A stretch of 64,000 nucleotides of DNA from an uncultured Chitinophagaceae bacterium (GTDB lineage: Bacteria; Bacteroidota; Bacteroidia; Chitinophagales; Chitinophagaceae). The translations under genes were made by a program, and so were the position numbers. The stretch lies in the NCBI GenBank assembly GCA_937981995.1, contig CALJNC010000038.1, positions 1-64,000 of the forward strand, read 5' to 3'. Of the stretch, positions 26,201 through 33,394 are shown one piece after another. The first letter of the stretch is position 1. Each line of letters opens with the position of its first letter. The notes under the pieces are model-generated. The model was not told where the DNA came from and made no database searches. It worked only from the letters and a program-made list of their open reading frames with translations.

Positions 26201-29200
26201 TTAAACCAAGCTTCGCCGCAAATGGTACCACCATCATCATTAGGGCGGTTATTGTTTTTCTTTGGATTATGTACACCTAGCATACACATTTCTGCATCGC
26301 CAATATTTGGGTTTCCTACTATAGTAATGGTACGTCCATTACTTAATTCCTTGATATATGGTACAGTAGCAGGGTAGCCTTCTTTATTTCTTTGTAGTTT
26401 GGCATCAATCAACTCTTGGAATTCAAGATTTAGATTATTCGCTTCTGGCCATACTTCGGTATCTAAATTGTTGCCAAATGGAGTTAGTTTTAAAGGAATG
26501 CGGTATTCATAATAGTTATTTGCAAAGTCACTACCTATGCGTATAAAGCCATGCATTTGATCATCTTGTAAAGCGCCACTTGCTGATGCTTCGGCATGAA
26601 TAAACATATCAATTCTTTTAAATTGACGAATGTCCATTCCTAAACTTTTAAATACTCCACGTGAGTCACCATCCTCTAAATCACAAACTTGTAAAGCCAA
26701 GGCTTGTTCATTTAAATCAATATTTTGACCGTTGGTTCCTGCTTGAACTTGTGTTTGGATTCCCGGAGGTATTACATAGTTTACCGGCGACCTTGATCCA
26801 TTTTCTTGCTTACTTACTGAGGTTAAATTAAAAGTAGTTGCATCATTATCAGAAATAGGAATCAACTCGCCCGGCTCTTTTAGTGAGAAGTTATATCTAC
26901 GCCATTGATTACGTCCTAACTCCAAACGTGCAAAACGTAAAACGGTTCTTTCCTTAAAACCAGTCATAAACATACGTGCAAATCGAATGGATCTAAAGTC
27001 ACTTATGCCGCCTATACTGTTGTTGAATTGTCTTATTGGAATTTTAAATTGATACCATACCGCATCGGAAGTTTTTTCATTGGCGAATTCAACAGTTGTT
27101 ACTTGCTTATTTACTATATAATTTTCACCCACCACCATATTTGGTTTAATGTCAATTACGTATTGGAAATATTGTTCATTTTCATTTAAAGTATTGTCTC
27201 TATTGATATCCTCTGTTTCAGGAATATTAGTAAACGAATTTGAGAATGTATTTGCATTATTTTGAACAGGAGAATTTCCTTGCGGATTATTAAATGATAA
27301 ATATCGATCTAAGATTTCGCGCTCTTCACTATCATAATCATCTCCACGGAAGTGGTGGTAGTCATCATTATTTGGGTCCTTATTTGCATCGGTATAAGCT
27401 TTTGAATTTAGCCCTACATTGTCTTCTATGTTTTTTAAATATGCTTGAAGATGTTCTCGTTCCTCATCATTCGTCATACCATCATAACCTAAATCTTGTT
27501 CAAGACGCTCTGTTTCTGAACTACCAAATGCTGGTGATAATTGTTGTTGAAATTTAGGAACTTTACTCCAAGCAGTAGTTTGTGTTTTACTAGCATCAGG
27601 AGGAGAGGGTAGTCCGTTCTCAAAAAACTTACGAGAATCTTTCAATATATCCTCAGATATATTTCCGAGGTTCAAGTATAATTTACCACCGCTTGACGTT
27701 TGATTAGAAGGATCTAGATAAGGATCTAACATCCAAAATTCTACAAACTCAACATTGGCTGTTTCAAAATCACTAAAATCAATAGGGCGCATAATTCCTC
27801 CCCAACGTGTTTCAGGATTTAAGAGTTCGCCATCTGCATTAATATTTTGTGCATCGTAGTTATACGGCCCTTTTAATGAAGGAGAATATGCAAGGTCAAA
27901 GGTTGTTTGATTTCCCTGTAAAGCGGTTACTGTAACATTAGGAAATACCTCTTGCTGTTGAATAAGACGCGTATAGTGGTTTGATACATAGCCCGTATCA
28001 ATATGCGTAGGGTTACAACTTTGGTTTAAATCTGCAAGGCAAGGGTCCAAATTATACCAAGCCAATTTTGCACGATTTTTACCATAGTCAGGATTGTTTA
28101 CTAATCGTCCTTCAGGAAATAATTCATTGCCCAATGCATCAGTGGCACCTACAGGAGTGCTGGCTAGCTGCCAAGACATTACTGGGAACTTTAAGTCATA
28201 CGAACTTCTTGTGCCTTCAAAGTCATCAATGTAAACTTCACCCGAGCCGCTGGTACCTTGTATTAATTTATGATGCCCTGGGAAAATACGTGCCACCTCT
28301 CCACTTGCTGTAACCATTGAATTGGCTTCCGTTTTTATTAATGGTAAGTTGTTTAAGAAAGTGGTAAGCTTTGGCAATTCTTTTTGATAGTTAGCATCTA
28401 ATCCTATCACAGTATTTTTTAATGGATCATCTCCAAACGATACTTTATTAAAGTAAGGACGTTCTGATAATCTAAGGATAGTAGACCCAACTGTAAAGTC
28501 ATTATTTATAAAGTAATCTAAACGTGTTCCTACAAAGTTTTGTACTTGCGTACCAAAGGCAATATTGTTTTCGTAGGATACATTTATGGGTACACCTGAA
28601 CTTAATATACCAGAGTTTATAATTTTAAGTTTCCCTATCCCATAGTCAATAGTATAATCCACACCTTCAATCAATCGCTGCCCACCTGCTGATACGTTTA
28701 CTGACCCTTGCGGGATATTAAATCCTCCCAAGAAAATTTCGGAAGAGTTAGATGCTTCAAAACTTCCTTTTAAAACAAAACGGTTAAACTGCGGAAACTG
28801 AATGGCAATGTTTTTAGTAGAGTCATACAATACGTCGTATACATATTTTTTTTCTAAAGCAATATCTCCATTAAACAGAGGTTTTAAATCTTTACCAAAA
28901 GGTTCTATTACAGGAAAAATGATTTTACCCGTTTGTGCTTGAATTGTAATTCCCTCTACATAATCAAATCGTCCATCGGGTTGAGGGTCACTTTGATTAT
29001 TTAATCTATCAAGGTTTAACAAGTTTAATAGTGGGATGCCGGCATTAGGACCTTCAGGTAAGAAACGTTTTAACCCGCCTCCAGGGTCTTGGTACAATAC
29101 ATTTAGTATAAAGTTATTCGGGTTTACACCACTTGCTCCTAAGGGATAAATATTTTTCATCATCAAATCCCAAATTGGTTTTCTAGGATCTGGTGTTGTT

Positions 29201-30693
29201 GATTTCAACATTTTAAGAAACAATACCTTGGGTTCAGAACTATCTGGTGGAAGTTGCTGCGAAAATTCTCCTACTTGATACACTTTACCATTATGCGTAT
29301 ACTCAAAGGCTACACCAATTACATCATCAGGTTGTAGCTGAGAGTTAACGGATAAAAATCCTAACTGAGGATTAAAGCTGTACTCATTTGGGTTTAGTTT
29401 TCTTGCAAATGTTTTTTCAAAATCATTAGCTGCACGTAGTCCTCTACTTTGTAAGGCAGTAATTACAGTACCTGTTTCACGTATGCCTTGTGTTTTTAAA
29501 ATTTGAGAGTATAAGGAGTTGGCGCCATTGTTGGGCAGCCCTGTGCTTGTTGTTTGAAAAGCCGTATTGTATGGTTTAGGCTCTCCTAAATCTTGTAGCG
29601 CTACAATATCTCTTACGTTTTGTGTCGTACCTTGTCGGTTGGTTACCCATACTTCAATTCGCGTAATATTATTTAAGGATTGTATGATAGGGTAATTTTC
29701 TAAAGCGCCATTGTAGCTGTCTCTAAAATATTGCGCTAATAAAAAGTGACGGAAGTAATCATACTCATCAGATTTTATTTCAAATTCTTGGGTTTGTGCA
29801 CCGCCTTTTACTGAGAAGCTTTCTCTCTGCGATTTTTGTTGTGATACAACATTGGTCATCATTAAACGCCCAAATTGCAATTGTGCTTTTATCCCAAACA
29901 AAGATTGTACACCTTGAATCAATTGACTTTTTAATGGAAAGCTTATAAAACCTGCTTCGAGCTTTTTAATAATATCATCTTCCTTACCTGTCCAATCTAG
30001 TTTTAATTGGTTTTCAAAATCAAAGTTTGCCTGCGTATTGTAGTTAAAGTTCATACGCATTTTATCACCAATCTTGGCTAGCATGTTTAGGTTCATTTGA
30101 ATATCAAAATCAAATATCCCGTACTTCTGTGCGCTTTGTACAAGGGCAGGGTTTTGAACATTTTGCCAGTTGCCACCAAAAAACATATCTACATTTCCTT
30201 GTGGTTTTACCTCAATAGTTGAACCGCCAAAAATTCTATCAAAAATAGCATTGCCTAATTCTACTTTTGGAATCACGCCACCGCTTCTTGATATATTAAA
30301 TAAAGTATTTGCTCTTTTTCTCCAGTAAGCATCTTCATAGCGCTTCGCTTGATAATCCATAAACTCATCATACTCCATTTCGGTAGGATTTCTATAATAA
30401 GTGCTTCCTATTTTTTCTTTGATGGTATAGGTTTTGGTTACTGGGTCGTATTCGTATTCTGTATTTAAATTTTTAGGATCTTTAAGGTCAAACTGTTTGC
30501 CCTTGTTTTGCGTAGCACTATTTCCACTTCTATCTTTTATAGGAAACTTTAAGGTATCCTTTTTAGTACTATCTCCGGCAGGAATAAAAAACGGACTGTC
30601 AAAGGGAGCAGCCTCGGCAGTAGGAAACATAGCAATCCCACATACTGTAATAAGTATACTAATAGAATAATATAGTAGGTTCCTCTTTTTCAA
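23272..30693 (-). CDS. sprA: SprA, outer-membrane translocon of the type IX secretion system
   Basis: SprA (Sov) is a single giant barrel, here 2473 residues, through which T9SS cargo crosses the outer membrane, and it is needed for gliding in many Bacteroidota. Evidence is the size, the signal peptide (residues about 1-28, ending PTAEA), the adjacency to ruvA that is typical of the phylum, and segments such as YRNPTEMEYDEFMDYQAKRY, FRDSYNGALENYP, IYVDDFEGTRSSYDLK-like (GEVYIDDFEGTR), and ERTVLRFARLELGRNQWRRY. The protein alternates amphipathic strands throughout and ends RGGVMFRFIFGQ, consistent with a terminal strand. A strongly basic, low-complexity insertion occupies about residues 1875-1990. 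It follows ruvA by five bases. Confidence 0.95.
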   Translation of the reverse strand: MKKRNLLYYSISILITVCGIAMFPTAEAAPFDSPFFIPAGDSTKKDTLKFPIKDRSGNSATQNKGKQFDLKDPKNLNTEYEYDPVTKTYTIKEKIGSTYYRNPTEMEYDEFMDYQAKRYEDAYWRKRANTLFNISRSGGVIPKVELGNAIFDRIFGGSTIEVKPQGNVDMFFGGNWQNVQNPALVQSAQKYGIFDFDIQMNLNMLAKIGDKMRMNFNYNTQANFDFENQLKLDWTGKEDDIIKKLEAGFISFPLKSQLIQGVQSLFGIKAQLQFGRLMMTNVVSQQKSQRESFSVKGGAQTQEFEIKSDEYDYFRHFLLAQYFRDSYNGALENYPIIQSLNNITRIEVWVTNRQGTTQNVRDIVALQDLGEPKPYNTAFQTTSTGLPNNGANSLYSQILKTQGIRETGTVITALQSRGLRAANDFEKTFARKLNPNEYSFNPQLGFLSVNSQLQPDDVIGVAFEYTHNGKVYQVGEFSQQLPPDSSEPKVLFLKMLKSTTPDPRKPIWDLMMKNIYPLGASGVNPNNFILNVLYQDPGGGLKRFLPEGPNAGIPLLNLLNLDRLNNQSDPQPDGRFDYVEGITIQAQTGKIIFPVIEPFGKDLKPLFNGDIALEKKYVYDVLYDSTKNIAIQFPQFNRFVLKGSFEASNSSEIFLGGFNIPQGSVNVSAGGQRLIEGVDYTIDYGIGKLKIINSGILSSGVPINVSYENNIAFGTQVQNFVGTRLDYFINNDFTVGSTILRLSERPYFNKVSFGDDPLKNTVIGLDANYQKELPKLTTFLNNLPLIKTEANSMVTASGEVARIFPGHHKLIQGTSGSGEVYIDDFEGTRSSYDLKFPVMSWQLASTPVGATDALGNELFPEGRLVNNPDYGKNRAKLAWYNLDPCLADLNQSCNPTHIDTGYVSNHYTRLIQQQEVFPNVTVTALQGNQTTFDLAYSPSLKGPYNYDAQNINADGELLNPETRWGGIMRPIDFSDFETANVEFVEFWMLDPYLDPSNQTSSGGKLYLNLGNISEDILKDSRKFFENGLPSPPDASKTQTTAWSKVPKFQQQLSPAFGSSETERLEQDLGYDGMTNDEEREHLQAYLKNIEDNVGLNSKAYTDANKDPNNDDYHHFRGDDYDSEEREILDRYLSFNNPQGNSPVQNNANTFSNSFTNIPETEDINRDNTLNENEQYFQYVIDIKPNMVVGENYIVNKQVTTVEFANEKTSDAVWYQFKIPIRQFNNSIGGISDFRSIRFARMFMTGFKERTVLRFARLELGRNQWRRYNFSLKEPGELIPISDNDATTFNLTSVSKQENGSRSPVNYVIPPGIQTQVQAGTNGQNIDLNEQALALQVCDLEDGDSRGVFKSLGMDIRQFKRIDMFIHAEASASGALQDDQMHGFIRIGSDFANNYYEYRIPLKLTPFGNNLDTEVWPEANNLNLEFQELIDAKLQRNKEGYPATVPYIKELSNGRTITIVGNPNIGDAEMCMLGVHNPKKNNNRPNDDGGTICGEAWFNELRLSNMEESGGWAAIGQADIQLADIATVKLGGNMYTAGYGNIDQRVNERAQENFSQFDVSTTINGGKLLPEKWGVQLPIYAGYNQAVTNPVYDPFDKDVKFDEKVANFSGAAKDSARKAAQDFTSIKSLNLQNVRIAPKKNDNVEPWDLQNFNMSYSYTGTSKRNPLITKDELDEHNLSFGYTYAPKSKPLEPFKNVIKAKRRYLKPIRDFNINLLPTNFTFRNSMQRIIGETELRNIDDASYELPTNYFKFFTWTRTYNLRWNLFKSLSFDYSATNLSRIDEPEGRIDSKVKQNEVLDNILRGGRNTNFNHNVNVNYTVPLNKFPLTDWITARASYSSTYDFARASLLATSLGNTIGNTQKRSINGEMNFGQLYNKVKILRVLNQPKRNKGKKKTKKGEEKKNGIPSKIKKPKEGKLVEIDLSEDGKQKEKKKDGNDEVLVDNDKVKITQSGKQDLDRELAKKKKEEAKKKAEEEKKKKKLAKKKKREERKKKQPDPPESVRIVGRALMGLKRVSVNYNENMGTVLPGYMDSNQYAGLNFANQFKPGADFVLGYQPTRMWLDENGNQNWFTRDSLFSQQLQQQYSQNFNITANIEPFKDFRVDLTWKKTFSKNLTELFKDTIGGTDAYVHLNPYQTGSFDISFIALRTLFQKRNADNLNQAFYNFEDYRQNISRRLGIVNPYTASLPNPSDPDYTKGYSRYQQNVLIPAFLAAYAGRDPETIPLVEENNDNVRSNPFKNLFPLPNWRLTYNGLARNKKLRKIFQQFTIRHSYNGSMSMNGFNSALTYNDAFGLGYPSFIDSTSGNYVPFFLVPNVTITENFGPVAGVDVTFQNSLNFKFEYKKSRTLSMSLIDFQLSETNSSEFTIGAGMRLKNVVVPTQYFNLHNQKSDVNFKFDFSVRDDLTSINRLDDRTSIPTRGQKVISISPSIDYIINKNLTLRFLYDRRRSIPSVSTAFPITTTRGGVMFRFIFGQ

Positions 30694-30698
30694 TTTTA

Positions 30699-31280
30699 TT
30701 ATATCTGCTTCAATGCCAATTTTATAACCTCTTCAACTTGTTTTTGACCCCCAGATGATAATACTTTTTGTACCGCTTTGTAAGCTACATTGCGTGATAT
30801 GCCCAAGCTTACCAATGCAGTTAACGCATCTTGACTTAGGTTATTGTCTCCTGAACTCTCCAATTCAATATTTTCACTTGATTTTAAGAGTTTGTCTTTC
30901 AGTTCTAATATCAAACGCTGTGCCGTTTTTGGGCCAATTCCTTTGATACTTTTGATTACACCCTCATTGCCATTGACAATAGCTTGGCGTATTTCATTGG
31001 TTTTCATACCACTAAGTGCTACTCGAGCCGTAGATGTTCCTATACCAGAAACTGAAATTAAATGCAGAAATAGCTCTCGTTCAGCTTCATCATAAAAACC
31101 ATAAAGGCTTTGGGTTTGCTCAGTAATGTGGTGGTATATAAAAAGCTTGCCTTTGGACCAATCTTGTATTTGCTCATAGGTATTCAAACTTATATGAATA
31201 TCATATCCTATACCTCCTACCTGCATCCATACGTTTGCGGGTGTTTTACGCACTATTTCTCCTTCAATGAAGACTATCAT
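30699..31280 (-). CDS. ruvA: Holliday junction branch migration protein RuvA
   Basis: RuvA (193 residues) binds Holliday junctions and loads the RuvB motor. Domain I is an OB fold (MIVFIEGEIVRKTPANVWM, VGGIGYDIHIS, FIYHHITEQTQSLYGFYDEAERELF). Domain II has helix-hairpin-helix motifs (LISVSGIGTSTARVALSG and IKGIGPKTAQRLILELKDKL). The C-terminal domain III, which contacts RuvB, begins near residue 145 (SQDALTALVSLG). Starts at ATG, 10 bases after a -7 box. ruvC lies elsewhere in the window (55.4 kb) and ruvB is not seen. Confidence 0.97.
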   Translation of the reverse strand: MIVFIEGEIVRKTPANVWMQVGGIGYDIHISLNTYEQIQDWSKGKLFIYHHITEQTQSLYGFYDEAERELFLHLISVSGIGTSTARVALSGMKTNEIRQAIVNGNEGVIKSIKGIGPKTAQRLILELKDKLLKSSENIELESSGDNNLSQDALTALVSLGISRNVAYKAVQKVLSSGGQKQVEEVIKLALKQI

Positions 31281-31290
31281 AATCTACTAA

Positions 31291-31298
31291 CAAATATA
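31291..31298 (-). promoter_or_regulatory. Putative -7 box for ruvA-sprA
   Basis: On the minus strand this reads TATATTTG, an exact TAnnTTTG match, with ten bases to the ruvA ATG. It would give a leader of only a few bases. No -33 TTG is seen at 17-23 bases. Confidence 0.5.
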
Positions 31299-31401
31299 GC
31301 TGATTTACCTAGAGTAGGCGCGCCCTCGAAAGCACTTAAACGTTAAATTTTACCTTATGTCTTAACAATATGATTTTGAGATGATATTCAATGGTTTTTA
31401 A

Positions 31402-31409
31402 TAGATTTG
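31402..31409 (+). promoter_or_regulatory. Putative -7 box for the B12-binding gene
   Basis: TAGATTTG is an exact TAnnTTTG match only four bases before the GTG start at 31414, so transcription would start at or within a base or two of the initiation codon. A TTTG at 31375-31378 gives a 23-base spacing and may be the -33 element. Confidence 0.5.
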
Positions 31410-31413
31410 CAGC

Positions 31414-31818
31414 GTGAAACCTATCAGAGTACTTATAGCCAAAGTTGGATTAGATGGTCATGATCGTGGGGCCAAAGTAATAGCTGCAGCCTTGCGTGAT
31501 GCAGGTATGGAAGTAATATACACTGGCTTGCGCCAAACACCTGCGATGGTTGTAAAAGCTGCCTTGCAAGAGGATGTAGACGCTATTGGTGTAAGTATTT
31601 TAAGTGGGGCGCATATGACGGTTTTTCCTGCCATTATTGAAAAAATGAAGGAAGAAGGTGTTGACAATGTATTACTAACCGGTGGTGGCATTATACCTGA
31701 GGATGATATGAATGTATTGCGCGATATGGGGGTAGGTGAGTTGTTTTCGCCGGGCACACCAACTACAGATATTGCTGACTATATTAAGGAATTTGTTGCA
31801 AAGAAATCTGATACGTAA
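31414..31818 (+). CDS. Stand-alone cobalamin-binding subunit (methylmalonyl-CoA mutase C-terminal type)
   Basis: A 134-residue B12-binding domain. The DxHxxG motif is Asp14-Gly-His16-Asp-Arg-Gly19 ([12 protein letters not shown]), with His16 the lower cobalt ligand; SxL is Ser61-Ile-Leu63 ([10 protein letters not shown]), and the Gly-rich end is [12 protein letters not shown]. This is the small subunit or C-terminal domain of methylmalonyl-CoA mutase-type enzymes, which swap a carbonyl-CoA group between neighbouring carbons. No catalytic large subunit lies next to it (its neighbours are ruvA and mgtE), so the partner must be elsewhere. Starts at GTG, and a -7 box lies four bases upstream. Confidence 0.9.
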   Translation: MKPIRVLIAKVGLDGHDRGAKVIAAALRDAGMEVIYTGLRQTPAMVVKAALQEDVDAIGVSILSGAHMTVFPAIIEKMKEEGVDNVLLTGGGIIPEDDMNVLRDMGVGELFSPGTPTTDIADYIKEFVAKKSDT

Positions 31819-31854
31819 TCGATTGGGTAGTTCGCTAAAACTTCCAGATTGAAA

Positions 31855-31882
31855 TCATTATCAAATTGTCTCATTATCAAAT
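31855..31882 (+). repeat. Short direct repeat before mgtE
   Basis: TCATTATCAAAT occurs at 31855-31866 and 31871-31882, followed by a partial copy and TTAGT. The first bases of the window (about 74-84, CATTATCAATTAGT) are similar. AT-rich short repeats like this are common before promoters in Bacteroidota, with no role known to me. Nothing else of note lies in the 90-base gap. Confidence 0.5.
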
Positions 31883-31908
31883 CATCAAATTAGTAACTTA
31901 GCGACTTC

Positions 31909-33291
31909 GTGGAAGATTTTAAAGCCATATTAGAACGAGTTGAAACCCTTATTGAATTAGATGCTTGGGGTGAAATCAATGATTTTGTAAATGAGTTAAA
32001 TATATCTGATGTGGTAGAGGTGATGGAAGAATTTCCTGAACATGCAAGCCGTTTCTTTCTGCAACTAGACTTTAATAGAGCCATTGCGGTTTTTGGCGCT
32101 TTAGATACTAATGATCAAGAAGAACTATTAACCAATATCCCGGCAAGCAAAGTAGCGCAACTTTTAAATGAATTACCGCCCGATGATAGAACGTCTTTAT
32201 TAAGTGAGCAATCCAGTTCGGTAGTAAAAGAGTTGATTAAAGTACTTACACCTGAGGAACGTAAAATTACTTTGTCCCTTTTAGGTTATCCCGAGGATTC
32301 TATTGGGCGATTAATGACGCCAGATTATATTGATGTAGAACCTGATTGGACGGTTGAGCAAGTGCTTAATTATATACGTGATTATGGTAAAAGCTCCGAG
32401 ACGATTGATGTAATTTATGTTACGGACGAAAACGGAACCTTTTTAGATGATATTCGCATTCGTGATTTTTTAATTGTTGATCCTGCCAATACCTTAGTTT
32501 CTGATTTAATGGATGAGCGCTTTATTACATTGAATGTAAATGAGGATCAGGAAACTACGATGGATGTTTTCCAAAAAAATAATCGAGTAGCCCTACCCGT
32601 AGTAGATGATAAAAATATCCTACTAGGTATCGTAACGATTGATGATGTATTAATCGTACAAGAGGAAGAGTTTACTGAAGATATCCAAAAGATTGGTGGT
32701 ACCGAAGCACTTGATGAACCCTATTTAGATTCGTCTATCCCCAAGCTTTATAAAAAGCGTGTTATCTGGTTAATCATTTTATTTATTGGAGAGTTGCTTA
32801 CCATAATAGCTATGCGCAATTTCGAAGCTGAAATTGCCAAGGTGGCCTTGCTGGCTATTTTTATTCCTTTGATTATAAGTAGTGGAGGTAATACGGGCTC
32901 GCAGGCAGCAACGCTTATTATTCAAGCTATGGCATTGGATGATATTGATTTAAAAGATTGGTGGCGTATCATGCGTAAAGAAATCATTTCAGGCGTCTTA
33001 CTAGGTCTTACACTTTGCGCTTTAAGTTTTATAATCTTTGGTGCATGGCATGCAAGTACCAATTCATTTGGAGATAATTATTTAGCTATTTCAATGGTTA
33101 TTGGTTGTTCCTTATTAGGTGTGGTACTATGGGGTACCATCGTTGGGAGTATGCTACCTATTTTACTCAAACGTGTAGGTGCCGATCCTGCAGCCTCTTC
33201 TACTCCTTTTGTAGCTACGCTAGTTGATGTAAGTGGATTGGTTATTTACTTCTCTTTTGCCATGTTGTTTTTGAGTGGAGGGTTGTTGTAG
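31909..33291 (+). CDS. mgtE: Magnesium transporter MgtE
   Basis: A 460-residue MgtE channel/transporter. The cytosolic N domain (about 20-125) contains AIAVFGALDTNDQEELL and LLNELPPDDRTSLL. Paired CBS domains (about 135-255), which sense Mg2+, include SIGRLMTPDYIDV and the typical VALPVVDDKNILLGIVTIDDVL. Five membrane helices follow (about 280-460) with PLIISSGGNTGSQAATLIIQ, the conserved pore segment, and GADPAASSTPF. Length is normal. Starts at GTG; a -7-like TAACTTAG ends seven bases upstream, so the transcript may be leaderless. A strong bidirectional terminator follows. Confidence 0.96.
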   Translation: MEDFKAILERVETLIELDAWGEINDFVNELNISDVVEVMEEFPEHASRFFLQLDFNRAIAVFGALDTNDQEELLTNIPASKVAQLLNELPPDDRTSLLSEQSSSVVKELIKVLTPEERKITLSLLGYPEDSIGRLMTPDYIDVEPDWTVEQVLNYIRDYGKSSETIDVIYVTDENGTFLDDIRIRDFLIVDPANTLVSDLMDERFITLNVNEDQETTMDVFQKNNRVALPVVDDKNILLGIVTIDDVLIVQEEEFTEDIQKIGGTEALDEPYLDSSIPKLYKKRVIWLIILFIGELLTIIAMRNFEAEIAKVALLAIFIPLIISSGGNTGSQAATLIIQAMALDDIDLKDWWRIMRKEIISGVLLGLTLCALSFIIFGAWHASTNSFGDNYLAISMVIGCSLLGVVLWGTIVGSMLPILLKRVGADPAASSTPFVATLVDVSGLVIYFSFAMLFLSGGLL

Positions 33292-33346
33292 TTGGTCGAT
33301 ATTTTTTTAACTCTGAAGTAAATTTTGGTTACATAAAATAATAAAT

Positions 33347-33376
33347 AAAAAGCCATCACGAAAGTGATGGCTTTTT
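33347..33376. terminator. Bidirectional terminator between mgtE and the CotH gene
   Basis: Arms AAAAAGCCATCAC (33347-33359) and GTGATGGCTTTTT (33364-33376) pair perfectly around a GAAA loop. A- and T-tracts serve both convergent genes. Confidence 0.9.
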
Positions 33377-33394
33377 GAACATATTTTATAAAAT

